From positions 124,001-188,000 of the forward strand of contig JAIOXZ010000004.1 in the NCBI GenBank assembly GCA_021741355.1: a stretch of DNA of 64,000 bases. The letters are read 5' to 3'. Of the stretch, positions 20,958-28,740 are shown piece by piece. A program made the translations under genes and the position numbers. Below the pieces are notes generated by a model. It made no database searches and was not told where the DNA came from. It saw only the letters and a list, made by a program, of their open reading frames with translations. How positions within the stretch are numbered: position 1 is the first letter of the stretch; every line of letters starts with the position of its first letter. This DNA is from Caulobacter sp. (GTDB lineage Bacteria; Pseudomonadota; Alphaproteobacteria; Caulobacterales; Caulobacteraceae).

Positions 20958-21003
20958 TGCGTCCTTCGAGACGCCCTCCGATGGAGGGCTCCTCAGGATG
21001 ACG
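20958..21003. repeat. family E repeat, inverted copy upstream of the GIY-YIG gene
   Basis: The element is 46 bp and is the reverse complement of the copy at 20575-20620 over both 16-bp ends. Only the 14-bp centre differs: CCTCCATCGGAGGG, a small hairpin, against GAGCCACAAGCGAG. Together the two copies bracket the nuclease gene. The portal gene starts 33 bp further on. Confidence 0.92.
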
Positions 21004-21036
21004 AGCATTGCTGGCAACACAACGAAAGATTGCAAT

Positions 21037-22188
21037 ATGTCCCTCTTCCCCCGTCTCTCCAGGCGGCGCACAGCCGCGCCTGAAGCCAAGCAGTCCCGTG
21101 CGGCGACGCTGGTGGCGGTGACCACGGCCGGGCGGCCGGTGTGGACGCCGCGGGACTATGAGAGCCTGGCGCGGGAGGGGTTTGCGAAGAACCCGGTCGC
21201 CTATCGCTGTGTGCGGATGATCGCCGAGGCGGCGGCGTCGGTGCCGCTGGCTGTGTTCGCGGGCGGCAGGCGAGCGGAGGACCATCCGCTGCGGCGGCTG
21301 CTGGACCAGCCCAACCCGGAGCAGGGCGGGCCGGATCTGATGGAGGCGTTCTTCGGGACGCTGCAGGTCAGCGGCAACGGCTATCTGGAGGCGGCCGGGG
21401 AGGGGCCGGAGGAGCTCTACGCCCTGCGGCCCGACCGGATGAAGGTGGTGCCGGGACGGCAGGGCTGGCCGCAGGCGTATGAATACGGCGTGGCCGGACG
21501 GTCGGTGCGGATCGGGCGCGACGCCGATGGCTGGCTGCCCGTGCTGCATCTGAAGCTGTTCAATCCGGCCGACGACTACTACGGCGCCAGTCCGCTGGAG
21601 GCGGCCGCGTTCGCCATTGATGTGCACAATGCGTCCGGCGCCTGGAACAAGGCGCTGCTGGACAATTCGGCGCGGCCGAGCGGGGCGCTGGTCTACGCCA
21701 ATCCCGAGGCCGGCGACCGGCTGAGCGAGACGCAGTTCGAGACGCTGAAGGCCGAGCTGGAAGCGCGGACCGGGCCGGCGGCGGCCGGGCGGCCGCTGCT
21801 GCTGGAGGGCGGACTGGACTGGCGACCGATGTCGCTGTCGCCGCACGACATGGACTTTATTGCGGGCAAGCACGCCGCAGCGCGGGAGATCGCGCTGGCG
21901 TTCGGCGTGCCGCCGCAGCTGCTTGGGATTCCCGGCGACAACACCTACGCCAACTTCCGTGAGGCCAATGGCGCGTTCTGGCGGCACACGGTCGTGCCGC
22001 TGGCCGAGCGGGCGGCGCGGGCGCTGACCGGCTGGCTGGGGGCGAAACACCCCGGCGTGCGGATCGCCTGCGACCTGGATGCGGTGCCGGCGCTGTCGGC
22101 GGAGCGGGATGCGCTGTGGGCGCGGCTGGAGGGGGCGAGCTTCCTGACGGCCGAGGAGCGGCGGCGGGCGGCGGGGCTGGAGGGGTAG
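21037..22188 (+). CDS. GTA portal protein (gp3, HK97 family)
   Basis: The protein has 383 residues. The ATG at 21037 (MSLFPRLSRRRT) is chosen because a longer reading would translate through the family E repeat. Portal features: RPVWTPRDYESLAREGFAKN, VAYRCVRMIAEAAASVPLAV, a central DDYYGASPLEAAAFAID, and LGVPPQLLGI-type FGVPPQLLGIPGDNTYANF. It forms the dodecameric ring through which DNA enters the head. No strong ribosome site is visible before 21037. Confidence 0.92.
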   Translation: MSLFPRLSRRRTAAPEAKQSRAATLVAVTTAGRPVWTPRDYESLAREGFAKNPVAYRCVRMIAEAAASVPLAVFAGGRRAEDHPLRRLLDQPNPEQGGPDLMEAFFGTLQVSGNGYLEAAGEGPEELYALRPDRMKVVPGRQGWPQAYEYGVAGRSVRIGRDADGWLPVLHLKLFNPADDYYGASPLEAAAFAIDVHNASGAWNKALLDNSARPSGALVYANPEAGDRLSETQFETLKAELEARTGPAAAGRPLLLEGGLDWRPMSLSPHDMDFIAGKHAAAREIALAFGVPPQLLGIPGDNTYANFREANGAFWRHTVVPLAERAARALTGWLGAKHPGVRIACDLDAVPALSAERDALWARLEGASFLTAEERRRAAGLEG

Positions 22189-22496
22189 GGGCTTCGCAGG
22201 CGACAGACGGCCAGCCTACTCCCACAGGACAGGCGGAATGCTCCTGATGTCTTGACGGCCAGGGTTGCTCCGACGGCGGCCCTGCTCAAGGACCGCTTTG
22301 CGGCCGCGCAGCGGCGACCCCGCAGGGGTCGTCCTTGACCAGGTCCGACGTCCGGAGCGCATCATTCCATCAAGGCCTTCAGGGCTTTTCGTCATCAGGG
22401 CCGCGAGCGTTCTCGGGCCCCTTCGAACACCGCGCTTCCCTCTCCACCAGCCTCCGGCTGGTCCCCCTCTCCCTCGCGGGCGAGGAAGGAGTGACC
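22189..22496. other. 308-bp gap with repeat remnants, no gene
   Basis: No convincing coding sequence. The right part (22434-22488) is a diverged family A repeat with the CAGCCTCCGGCTG hairpin. The middle holds GACCCCGCAGGGGTC (22316-22330) and other short palindromes. The left part is unstructured to the eye. A forward open frame through it has no coding character before the ATG at 22497. Confidence 0.7.
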
Positions 22497-22742
22497 ATGA
22501 CCCCCTCGCGCTTTCGCTTTGACCGGCAGGTAACCCTGGCCGTGGTGATCACCGTGGCCATTCAGGCGGCCGGCGGGTTGATGTGGGCCGGCGGGGCGTC
22601 GGCGCGGATCGATGAGCTGCAACGGCGGGTCGAGGGCCAGGGCGAGACCGCCGAGCGGCTGGCGCGGCTGGAGGAACAGGTCGCCGCCACGCGGGTGACG
22701 CTGGAACGGCTCGAGCGGCGGCTGGAGACCGGGGAGCTGTGA
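22497..22742 (+). CDS. small membrane-anchored coiled-coil protein of the GTA cluster
   Basis: The protein has 81 residues from the ATG at 22497, behind GGAAGGAG. One membrane segment (VTLAVVITVAIQAAGGLMWAG) is followed by a heptad-like coil with many Arg and Glu (RIDELQRRVEG, ERLARLEEQV, LERLERRLETG). Its position between portal and prohead protease matches the small hypothetical gene seen there in other GTAs. The role is unknown; spanin- or holin-like function is unproven. Confidence 0.75.
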   Translation: MTPSRFRFDRQVTLAVVITVAIQAAGGLMWAGGASARIDELQRRVEGQGETAERLARLEEQVAATRVTLERLERRLETGEL

Positions 22743-22762
22743 ACCCCTGAGCGGAGTTTCAA

Positions 22763-23191
22763 ATGACCCACATCGAAGGCTATGCCTCGCTGTTCTGGAC
22801 GTGCGATCTCAATGACGACGTGGCCGCGGCGGGGGCGTTCGGCGCCTCGCTGGCGCGGACGGGCGCCAGGGGCGTGCGGATGCTCTGTCAGCATGACGGG
22901 GATCATCCCGTCGGGGTCTGGGACGAGATCGTCGAGGACGCGCGCGGGCTGTTTGTCCGTGGGCGGATCCTGGAGGTCACGCCGCAGGGGCGGATGTGCG
23001 CGGCGCTGGTGCGGGCCGGAGCCATGGACGGGCTGTCGATCGGCTTCCGCGCGGCAAAGGCGCGGCCGGACGGGAGCGGCCGGCTGCGGGTGCTGACCGA
23101 GGTGGAGTTGTGGGAGGTGTCGGTGGTGACGTTCCCGATGCTGCCCGGGGCGCGGATCAGCGCCGTTTCGCTGAGCGCTGAAGCCGCCTGA
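22763..23191 (+). CDS. GTA prohead protease (gp4, HK97 family)
   Basis: The protein has 142 residues. It has the HK97 prohead protease fold: IEGYASLFWTCDLNDDVAAAGAF at the start, the catalytic histidine in MLCQHDGDHPVGVWDEI, the catalytic serine in MDGLSIGFRA, and ELWEVSVVTFPMLPGA. It cleaves the scaffold part of the capsid protein during head maturation. It lies directly upstream of the capsid gene, separated by a family B repeat pair. Confidence 0.92.
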   Translation: MTHIEGYASLFWTCDLNDDVAAAGAFGASLARTGARGVRMLCQHDGDHPVGVWDEIVEDARGLFVRGRILEVTPQGRMCAALVRAGAMDGLSIGFRAAKARPDGSGRLRVLTEVELWEVSVVTFPMLPGARISAVSLSAEAA

Positions 23192-23197
23192 CCGGAT

Positions 23198-23342
23198 TTC
23201 CCTCCCCTTCATGGGGAGGGTGGACGGGCGAAGCCCGGACGGGTGGGGGAGCAGGCCGCCAATCCGATGCATCGGGCACGGCCTGTCACCTCCCCACCCT
23301 GGCCGCTTCGCGGCCTTTCCCTCCCCATGAAGGGGAGGGAGG
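23198..23342. repeat. family B palindromic repeat, head-to-head pair
   Basis: The left copy (23198-23251) begins CCCTCCCCTTCATGGGGAGG and continues with GGGCGAAGCCC. The right copy (23288-23342) is inverted, with GGCCGCTTCGCGGCC and ends CCCTCCCCATGAAGGGGAGG. The spacer is 36 bp. The pair fills the gap between prohead protease and capsid genes. Confidence 0.88.
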
Positions 23343-23365
23343 AATTCAACTGGAGACCTACCCAC

Positions 23366-24598
23366 ATGAAAGAGACCAAACACGCGGCGGCGGATCCTGC
23401 CGCGCGGGCCGCCATGCATGAGGTCATGGCCGCCTTCGAGGCGTTCAAGGCCGCCAATGACGAACGGCTGGAGGCGCTGGAGAGCAAGCGGTCCGACGCG
23501 TTGCTGGAGGAGAAGGTGGCGCGGATCGACGCGTCACTGCAGGCGGCGCAGGGGCGGATGGACCGGGCCCTGGCCGAGGGGCGGCGCCCGGCGCTGGCCG
23601 GCGGCGGCGAGGGACGGGCAGTCGCGCCCGACGAGCGCAAGGCGGCCTGGGACGGCTATCTGAAGACCGGCTCCTCCTCGCTGCTGATGCTCGAGGCCAA
23701 GGGGCTGTCCGAGGGCGTGCCGACCGCCGGCGGCTATGTCGCGCCGCCGGAGACCGAGCGGCTGATCGAGCGGCGTCTGCAGATGTCCTCGCCGATGCGC
23801 GACATCGCCACGGTGCGGACCATCGGCGCGGGCGTGTTCCGCAAGCCGGTCTCCACCGCCGGCATCGAGAGCGGCTGGGTCGCCGAGACCGACGCGCGGC
23901 CGGAGACTGATCCGCCCGTGCTGGCGCTGCTGGAGTTTCCGGCGGCCGATCTCTACGCCAGTCCGGCGGCGACCCAGGCGCTGCTTGACGACGCCTTCGT
24001 CAATCTCGACGAGTGGCTGGCGGCCGAGTGCGAGGACGCGTTCGCCGGCCAGGAGACCGAGGCGTTCGTGAACGGCAACGGGACCAACAAGCCGAAGGGC
24101 TTCCTCAGCTACACCAACGTGGCCGACGCCAGCCATGCCTGGGGCGAGATCGGCTATGTCGCGTCCGGCGCGGCCGGGGACTTCGACGCCGTCGACCCGG
24201 TCGACCGGATCATCGACCTGATCTATGCGCCCAGGGCGCAGTACCGGGCCAACGGCCGGTTCGTGCTGAACCGGCGCACCGCGGCGAAGATCCGCAAGTT
24301 CAAGGACGCCGACGGCAACTACATCTGGTCGCCGGCCACGGCGCCGGGGGCGCCCGCCACGCTGCTGGGCTATCCGGTGACCGAGATCGAGACCATGCCG
24401 GACGTGGCGGCGAACAGCTTCGCCCTGGCCTTCGGCGACTTCGCCAAGGGCTATCTGATCGTCGACCGGGCCGGGGTGCGGGTGCTGCGCGACCCGTATT
24501 CGGCCAAGCCCTATGTGCTGTTCTACACCACCAAGCGGGTCGGCGGCGGGGTGCAGAACTTCGACGCGATCAAGCTGATGAAGTTCGCGGCCAGCTAG
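23366..24598 (+). CDS. GTA major capsid protein (gp5, HK97 fold)
   Basis: The protein has 410 residues from the ATG at 23366. Residues 1-~110 form a charged helical delta/scaffold domain (MHEVMAAFEAFKAANDERLEALE) that the protease removes. The HK97 core follows, starting near SEGVPTAGGYVAPPETERLIER, with NGNGTNKPKGFL and a C-terminal AFGDFAKGYLIVDRAGVRVLRDPY. It builds the icosahedral head. A longer reading from 23243 would translate the family B repeat, so it is rejected. Confidence 0.94.
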   Translation: MKETKHAAADPAARAAMHEVMAAFEAFKAANDERLEALESKRSDALLEEKVARIDASLQAAQGRMDRALAEGRRPALAGGGEGRAVAPDERKAAWDGYLKTGSSSLLMLEAKGLSEGVPTAGGYVAPPETERLIERRLQMSSPMRDIATVRTIGAGVFRKPVSTAGIESGWVAETDARPETDPPVLALLEFPAADLYASPAATQALLDDAFVNLDEWLAAECEDAFAGQETEAFVNGNGTNKPKGFLSYTNVADASHAWGEIGYVASGAAGDFDAVDPVDRIIDLIYAPRAQYRANGRFVLNRRTAAKIRKFKDADGNYIWSPATAPGAPATLLGYPVTEIETMPDVAANSFALAFGDFAKGYLIVDRAGVRVLRDPYSAKPYVLFYTTKRVGGGVQNFDAIKLMKFAAS

Positions 24599-24610
24599 CC
24601 GCGCCTCCTC

Positions 24611-24728
24611 GATCCTCCCCAGCTTTTCTGGGGAGGGGGACCACGCGAAGCGTGGTGGAGGGGAGTCCGTGCACCGACTCCCCTCCACCGGCTCCGCCGG
24701 TCCCCCTCCCCATTTCATGGGGAGGATC
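24611..24728. repeat. family A palindromic repeat, head-to-head pair
   Basis: A reverse copy (24611-24667, GATCCTCCCC to GGAGGGGAGTC) and a forward copy (24676-24728, GACTCCCCTCC to GGGGAGGATC) are separated by eight bases. Each contains two short hairpins (CCACGCGAAGCGTGG; ACCGGCTCCGCCGGT). The pair fills the gap between capsid and connector genes. Confidence 0.9.
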
Positions 24729-24751
24729 GCCATCTTTCAGGACATCTCCCC

Positions 24752-25018
24752 ATGCCCCCCATCACCCTCGCCGAGGCGAAGGCGTTTTTGCGTGTCAGTG
24801 ATGATGCGGAGGACGGCCTGGTCCAGCTGCTGATCGATGCCGCCACCCAGCGGGTCGAGGCGGCGACGGGCCTCACTCTGACCGACGTTTCGCCGGCGCC
24901 GCTGCGGCTGTGCATCCTGATGCTGGTCGCGCACGGGTTCGAGCATCGCGAGGCGGCCGAAGCGCCGCTGGCGCTGGTCGAGCCGTGGCTGGCCCCGTTT
25001 CGGGCGGCGCGGCTGTGA
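24752..25018 (+). CDS. GTA head-tail connector protein (gp6-like)
   Basis: The protein has 88 residues. It begins PPITLAEAKAFLRVSDDAEDGLVQLLIDAATQRVEAATGL, the typical start of HK97 gp6-like connectors (LxEAKxFLR...D..I..LI.AA....E..TG). It continues with a helix ending in AHGFEHREAAE. It should form a ring beneath the portal. Its TGA overlaps the GTG start of the next gene. Confidence 0.9.
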   Translation: MPPITLAEAKAFLRVSDDAEDGLVQLLIDAATQRVEAATGLTLTDVSPAPLRLCILMLVAHGFEHREAAEAPLALVEPWLAPFRAARL

Positions 25019-25335
25019 TCGCGTCGCTGCGGACGCTGGCCGTGCTCGAGGCGCCGTCCGAGGCCGAGACCGTGTTCGGCGGGCGGGCGAAGAGCTGGAC
25101 GCAGGTGGCGGCCCTGTGGGTCGACCTGCAGCCGGCGGGCCATCGCGAACGCTCCGAGGAGACGACGCGGCCGGTGCTGATCGAGACCGCGCGGGCGGTC
25201 GCCCGGACCCATGCCGTCGCGGCGCGCGGCCAGCGGCTGAAGGCCGGCGGCGAGGCCTGGCGCGTCGTCGCCGTGACGCCTGCCCGACCCGCGCCCGGCC
25301 GCATGACCCTGACCCTCGAAAGGATGTGGCCGTGA
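25015..25335 (+). CDS. GTA head-tail adaptor protein (gp7-like)
   Basis: The protein has 106 residues with a GTG start at 25015 overlapping the previous stop (GTGA). Beta-rich with the adaptor signature: VFGGRAKSWTQVAALWVDLQPAGHRERSEETTRPV, then RGQRLKAGGEAWRVVAV and RMTLTLERMW. It joins head and tail. Both ends overlap neighbours by four bases, showing tight translational coupling. Confidence 0.88.
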   Translation: MIASLRTLAVLEAPSEAETVFGGRAKSWTQVAALWVDLQPAGHRERSEETTRPVLIETARAVARTHAVAARGQRLKAGGEAWRVVAVTPARPAPGRMTLTLERMWP

Positions 25336-25739
25336 GCCCGGACCTGGCGTTGCAGAAGGCGCTGCTCGAGCATTTGCGCAGCGACAATGACCTGATCGCG
25401 CTGCTGGGTGACCCGGCGCGGATCCATGACGAACCGCCGGCGCAGCAGGTTTATCCGCTGGTCGTGTTCGGCCGCGCGCAGACCCGGCCCTGGGGCGGGC
25501 TGGAGGGCGAGGGGCTGGAACACGCCGTGACGCTGACCTGCCTGTCGCGGTTCGACGGGACCGAGGAAGCGAAGGCCGTGGTCGCGGCGTTGCGGGCGCG
25601 GCTGCACAACGCGGCGCCGGCGCTGGACGGCTGGCGGCTGGTGAACCTGCGGGTGACCTATGGCGATGTGTTCCGCGCCGCCGACGGCAAGACCGTGCAG
25701 GGCCTGATCCGGGTGCGCGCCGTGACCGAGGCCGCCTAA
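25332..25739 (+). CDS. DUF3168 tail completion protein (GTA gp8)
   Basis: The protein has 135 residues with a GTG start at 25332 (GTGA overlap with the gp7 stop). DUF3168 features: ALQKALLEHLRSDNDLIALLGD, QQVYPLVVFG, WGGLEGEGLEHAVTLTCLSRFDG and the end VQGLIRVRAVTE. Such proteins cap the tail tube. Its stop overlaps the convergent DUF6882-like gene by four bases. Confidence 0.9.
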   Translation: MSPDLALQKALLEHLRSDNDLIALLGDPARIHDEPPAQQVYPLVVFGRAQTRPWGGLEGEGLEHAVTLTCLSRFDGTEEAKAVVAALRARLHNAAPALDGWRLVNLRVTYGDVFRAADGKTVQGLIRVRAVTEAA

Positions 25740-26215
25740 CTCACAAACGCGATGCTGCGGTAGAGCAGGAACAGCGACCGGGGGCCGTCCATCGGGCGGT
25801 AGGCCCCGACCGCGCCGGTGATCTTCGCCGCCATGGCGGTCATGCCCCAGCCGAGGTTGGTCGCGTCGCCGGTCAGGCGGGGGGTGGTCAGGTCGGTGAC
25901 GCCATTGGCCTCGCCCCAGGCCCTCGTCTTCAGCGCGTCTTCGGTGATTCCGGCGGGCCACTGGTTGGCGTGGGCCCAGGCCCAGAGGAAGCCGTCGTCC
26001 GTCGCCCCGACCAGCTGGATCTCGGCCACCACCCGCGGGCGGCCCTTGTGCGAGAACGTCAGGGTGCGGGCCGCCAGGTCATAGTCGAACCGCTCCCAGG
26101 CCATGATGCCGAACTTCGCGTTCACCGCCTCGTTGAGGTCGGTCAGGGCGTGAACCGCCTCGCGCAGCGCCCTGGGGTAGTCGAGGCGCACCAGGCTCGC
26201 CAGTTCGTCCGCCAT
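25736..26215 (-). CDS. DUF6882-like protein inserted inside the GTA cluster
   Basis: The protein has 159 residues from the ATG at 26215, behind GAAGG; a TTG at 26224 is less likely. It contains FDYDLAARTLTFSHKGRPRVVAEIQLVGA, WAWAHANQWP and TNLGWGMTAMAAKITGAVGAYRPMDGP, resembling the DUF6882 family, whose function is not known to me. It is antisense to the GTA genes, overlaps the gp8 stop by four bases and starts about 35 bp from the gp9 start. Its promoter must therefore lie in or near the start of gp9. Confidence 0.75.
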   Translation of the reverse strand: MADELASLVRLDYPRALREAVHALTDLNEAVNAKFGIMAWERFDYDLAARTLTFSHKGRPRVVAEIQLVGATDDGFLWAWAHANQWPAGITEDALKTRAWGEANGVTDLTTPRLTGDATNLGWGMTAMAAKITGAVGAYRPMDGPRSLFLLYRSIAFVS

Positions 26216-26249
26216 TGTCTTCAACCTTCACACCTGACGGAGCGCCGCC

Positions 26250-26666
26250 ATGGCCGCCCAACGCGGAAAAGACATTCTGCTCAAAATCAGCGACGGGGGC
26301 GACCCCCCGGTTTACGTGACCGTCGCCGGCTTGCGCGCGCGGACGATTTCGCTGAACGCGCGGAGCGTCGACGCCACCGACAGCGACAGCGCGGGCCGCT
26401 GGCGCGAACTGCTGGCCGGGGCGGGGGTGAAGCAGGCGTCGGTATCCGGCGCCGGGGTGTTTCGCGACGCCGCCTCCGACGCCATCGTGCGCGAGGTGTT
26501 CTTCGACCAGGCCGCTCGGCCGTGGCGGCTGATCATTCCCGATTTCGGTGTGCTGGAGGGGCCTTTCCTGGTCGCCGCGCTGGAATATGCCGGCGATCAT
26601 GACGGCGAGGCCACCTGGGCGATGACCCTGGCCTCGGCCGGTGAACTGACCTTCGAGGCGCTGTGA
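26250..26666 (+). CDS. GTA major tail protein (gp9)
   Basis: The protein has 138 residues. It begins MAAQRGKDILLKISDGGDPPVYVTVAGLRARTISLNA, the typical tail-tube start, followed by SVDATDSDSAGRWRELLAGAGVKQASVSGAG and a C-terminal TWAMTLASAGELTFEAL. It polymerises into the tail tube. The end overlaps the gp10 start by one base. Confidence 0.92.
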   Translation: MAAQRGKDILLKISDGGDPPVYVTVAGLRARTISLNARSVDATDSDSAGRWRELLAGAGVKQASVSGAGVFRDAASDAIVREVFFDQAARPWRLIIPDFGVLEGPFLVAALEYAGDHDGEATWAMTLASAGELTFEAL

Positions 26667-26950
26667 TGGGCGCCAACGGCGCGCGCGGTGAGGCGGTCGT
26701 CATGCTGGAGGGCCGGCCGCGACGGCTGTGCCTGACGCTGGGCGCACTGGCCGAGCTGGAGACCGCCTTCGCCGCCGACGGCTGGGAAGCGCTGGCCGGG
26801 CGGCTGAAGAGCCTGTCGGCCGGGGACCTGACCACGGTGCTGGCGGCGCTGTTGCGCGGTGGCGGGGAGACCCCGGGCGACCTCACGGGTGTCGCGCTGG
26901 ACGAGGCCGCGCGGGCGATCGCGGCGGCCTTCACCGCGGCCGGGTCGTGA
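26666..26950 (+). CDS. GTA gp10 family protein (tail assembly)
   Basis: The protein has 94 residues from the ATG at 26666, overlapping the gp9 TGA by one base. Characteristic sequence: GARGEAVVMLEGRPRRLCLTLGALAELETAF, SLSAGDLTTVLAALLRGGG, then LDEAARAIAAAF. The family is annotated as GTA gp10 or gene transfer agent family protein and probably acts with the tail chaperone. A GTG three bases earlier is possible. Confidence 0.9.
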   Translation: MGANGARGEAVVMLEGRPRRLCLTLGALAELETAFAADGWEALAGRLKSLSAGDLTTVLAALLRGGGETPGDLTGVALDEAARAIAAAFTAAGS

Positions 26951-27120
26951 CAACACCCTGGCCGGCGATGCTGCGGCTGGCGGCCGGGAGCCTGCGGATC
27001 CCGCCCGAGGCCTTCTGGCGGCTGTCGCTGAAGGAATGGCGGGCGCTGACGGACGGCGGGGGTAGTGATGCGCTCGACCGCGCGGCCCTTGAGGCGCTGC
27101 TTGGGCTCTATCCGGATTGA
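26947..27120 (+). CDS. phage tail assembly chaperone (DUF2376-like, GTA gp10.1)
   Basis: The protein has only 57 residues, with GTG start at 26947 overlapping the gp10 stop (GTGA). The sequence TPWPAMLRLAAGSLRIPPEAFWRLSLKEWRALTDG is diagnostic of this small chaperone family (P..FW.LS..EW.A). It assists tape measure and tail tube assembly. Confidence 0.88.
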   Translation: MTTPWPAMLRLAAGSLRIPPEAFWRLSLKEWRALTDGGGSDALDRAALEALLGLYPD

Positions 27121-27132
27121 GAGCTCCTTCCT

Positions 27133-27255
27133 CGTCATGGCCCGGCTTGTCCGGGCCATCCAGGAACACCGTGGCTGGGTGGTCGACATCGGTCAGCGCG
27201 ATTTCACGTTCGGGGTCTGTGCGCTTGGGTGGCCCGGACAAGCCGGGCCATGACG
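27133..27255. repeat. family C palindromic repeat, inverted pair
   Basis: CGTCATGGCCCGGCTTGTCC (27133-27152, copy continuing to 27161) is repeated in inverse form at 27229-27255 (GGCCCGGACAAGCCGGGCC, then ATGACG). The 67-bp interior carries no gene. The pair fills the gap before the tape measure gene. Confidence 0.85.
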
Positions 27256-27278
27256 CATTTTTGGGGAAGGGGCGGAAG

Positions 27279-27809
27279 ATGACCGAGTTTGACGAAAAGG
27301 ACGGCCTGGACGCCGTTCCGCGGGAGGCCGCCGAGGCGCTGGCCGCGCTCGACGGGCTGGCGGAGCCCGCGCGGCGGGCCGCCGACTCCATCGACGAGGC
27401 GTTCGCGCGCGCGGGGGCCAGCCTGAGCCGGTCGCTGGCCCGGGCGGCCGCCGACGGCAAGATCAGTCTGGCCGAACTGGCGCAGGCCGTGCTGGCGGCG
27501 GTCAACGCCGCAGCGGGGCGGGGCGGCGGCGGTCTGGGCGATGTGGTGTCGGCCGTGCTCAAGGGCGGGTTCTCCGGAGCCCGGGCCAGCGGCGGACCCG
27601 TGCTGCCGGGCGGCGCCTATCTGGTCGGCGAACGGGGGCCGGAGGTGTTTCGCCCCGCCGGCGCCGGATCGGTTGAACCGGCCGGGACCGGTGGGCTGAC
27701 CGTCAATGTCACCGTGCAGGGCGGCGGCGTCGAAGGCCTGATGCGATCAGAGGCGCAGGTCGCCCAGGCGCTGGCCCGGGCCGTGGGACTGGGCGCGCGC
27801 AGGCTGTAG
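27279..27809 (+). CDS. GTA tape measure protein (gp11), short form
   Basis: The protein has 176 residues from the ATG at 27279, behind GGGGCGGAAG. The N-terminal helical part (REAAEALAALDGLAEPARRAADSIDEAF) is followed by the tail-tip motif SGGPVLPGGAYLVGERGPEVFRPAGAG and NVTVQGGG. It sets tail length; GTA tapes are short compared with those of siphophages, as here. Starting upstream would translate the family C repeat. Confidence 0.88.
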   Translation: MTEFDEKDGLDAVPREAAEALAALDGLAEPARRAADSIDEAFARAGASLSRSLARAAADGKISLAELAQAVLAAVNAAAGRGGGGLGDVVSAVLKGGFSGARASGGPVLPGGAYLVGERGPEVFRPAGAGSVEPAGTGGLTVNVTVQGGGVEGLMRSEAQVAQALARAVGLGARRL

Positions 27810-27872
27810 GCGCCGTGCGTTGACTTGCCGGGCCACCGCTCTAGCCTGCGGGCGGGATTTCGGGGGACCTCC

Positions 27873-28181
27873 ATGACTGACTTTGACCGCACGCCTCAGG
27901 CCGTGACCCCGGGCCTCGCGCCCGCAAACGGCATGGCGATCGCCTCGCTGGTGCTCGGTATCGTGTCCGTCCTGGTGGTGTGGATCCCGATCGTCGGACT
28001 GCTCGGCACCATGATGGCGCTGGTCGGGCTGGTGCTGGGCATCCTGGGGCTGAAGAAGCCGGGCGGACGCGGCCTGGCGATCGGCGGCATCGTCTGCTCC
28101 GGCGTCTCGCTGGTGATCACCCTGCTGTGGGCGCTGAGCTTCCTGGCCATCATCGGCGCCGTGGCGGCCAACGCGAACTAG
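27873..28181 (+). CDS. DUF4190 domain membrane protein inside the GTA cluster
   Basis: The protein has 102 residues from the ATG at 27873. A proline-rich soluble start (MTDFDRTPQAVTPGLAPANG) leads to two hydrophobic stretches, MAIASLVLGIVSVLVVWIPI with VGLLGTMMALVGLVLGILGL, and a final VSLVITLLWALSFLAIIGAV. Between them lies GRGLAIGGIVCSG. This matches DUF4190, a small membrane family of unknown role. It is not a usual GTA gene and is probably later cargo. Confidence 0.82.
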   Translation: MTDFDRTPQAVTPGLAPANGMAIASLVLGIVSVLVVWIPIVGLLGTMMALVGLVLGILGLKKPGGRGLAIGGIVCSGVSLVITLLWALSFLAIIGAVAANAN

Positions 28182-28192
28182 GGAAGCGCCCC

Positions 28193-28660
28193 TTAGACTA
28201 CCGTGGCGGTCGCCGGCGGCGGGCCGTATCGGTTCTCGCCGGGGTTTCCGGTCGACAGGCCGACCCAGAGCAGGAAGCCCAGCCAGATCAGGAAGGCGGC
28301 CAGGAAGGCCAGGATCATCCCGCCGATGCCGGCGAACACCGCCGCCATGATCGCGTCTTCATTGGCGTCCGCGAGGCCGGCCATGATCGCCGGTCCGGCC
28401 ACCATGGCGAGCGCGCCGATGCACAGGGTGGTGCAGAGCACGATCGGGATGACCTGCAGAAAGCCGCTGCGGCCGATGTCGTGCAGCCGCTTCGAGGTGA
28501 CGCAGATATTGCAGTAGATGGTCGCGAGGCTGAGCAGGAACCCGATCAGCGGAATCCAGCCCAGCACGACGTTGACACCGATCAGCACGAGCCAGCCGAT
28601 CCAGAATGCCGAGCGGCCGATGCGGCCCTCCGGCGAAAAAAACAGCGCCTTCCAGTCCAT
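28193..28660 (-). CDS. DUF805 domain membrane protein inside the GTA cluster
   Basis: The protein has 155 residues. DUF805 signature: WKALFFSPEGRIGRSAFWIGW at the start, CVTSKRLHDIGRSGFLQ (the KR-LHD-GRSG motif) after the second helix, and the tail GLSTGNPGENRYGPPP. About four membrane segments. Convergent to the DUF4190 gene with 11 bp between, antisense to the GTA. The two form a cassette of membrane genes between tape measure and DUF2460. Confidence 0.88.
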   Translation of the reverse strand: MDWKALFFSPEGRIGRSAFWIGWLVLIGVNVVLGWIPLIGFLLSLATIYCNICVTSKRLHDIGRSGFLQVIPIVLCTTLCIGALAMVAGPAIMAGLADANEDAIMAAVFAGIGGMILAFLAAFLIWLGFLLWVGLSTGNPGENRYGPPPATATVV

Positions 28661-28740
28661 GTGAGTCGCTCCCAGCTCCTGTGCAGACGGTAGACCGGCG
28701 TTCTGCGAACGAACAGACCCTCCCTCATGAGGAATTCGTC

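Noticed and set aside
20321..21003. CRISPR array
   Set aside because: Repeats are inverted, of unequal spacing, with variable centres and no cas genes.
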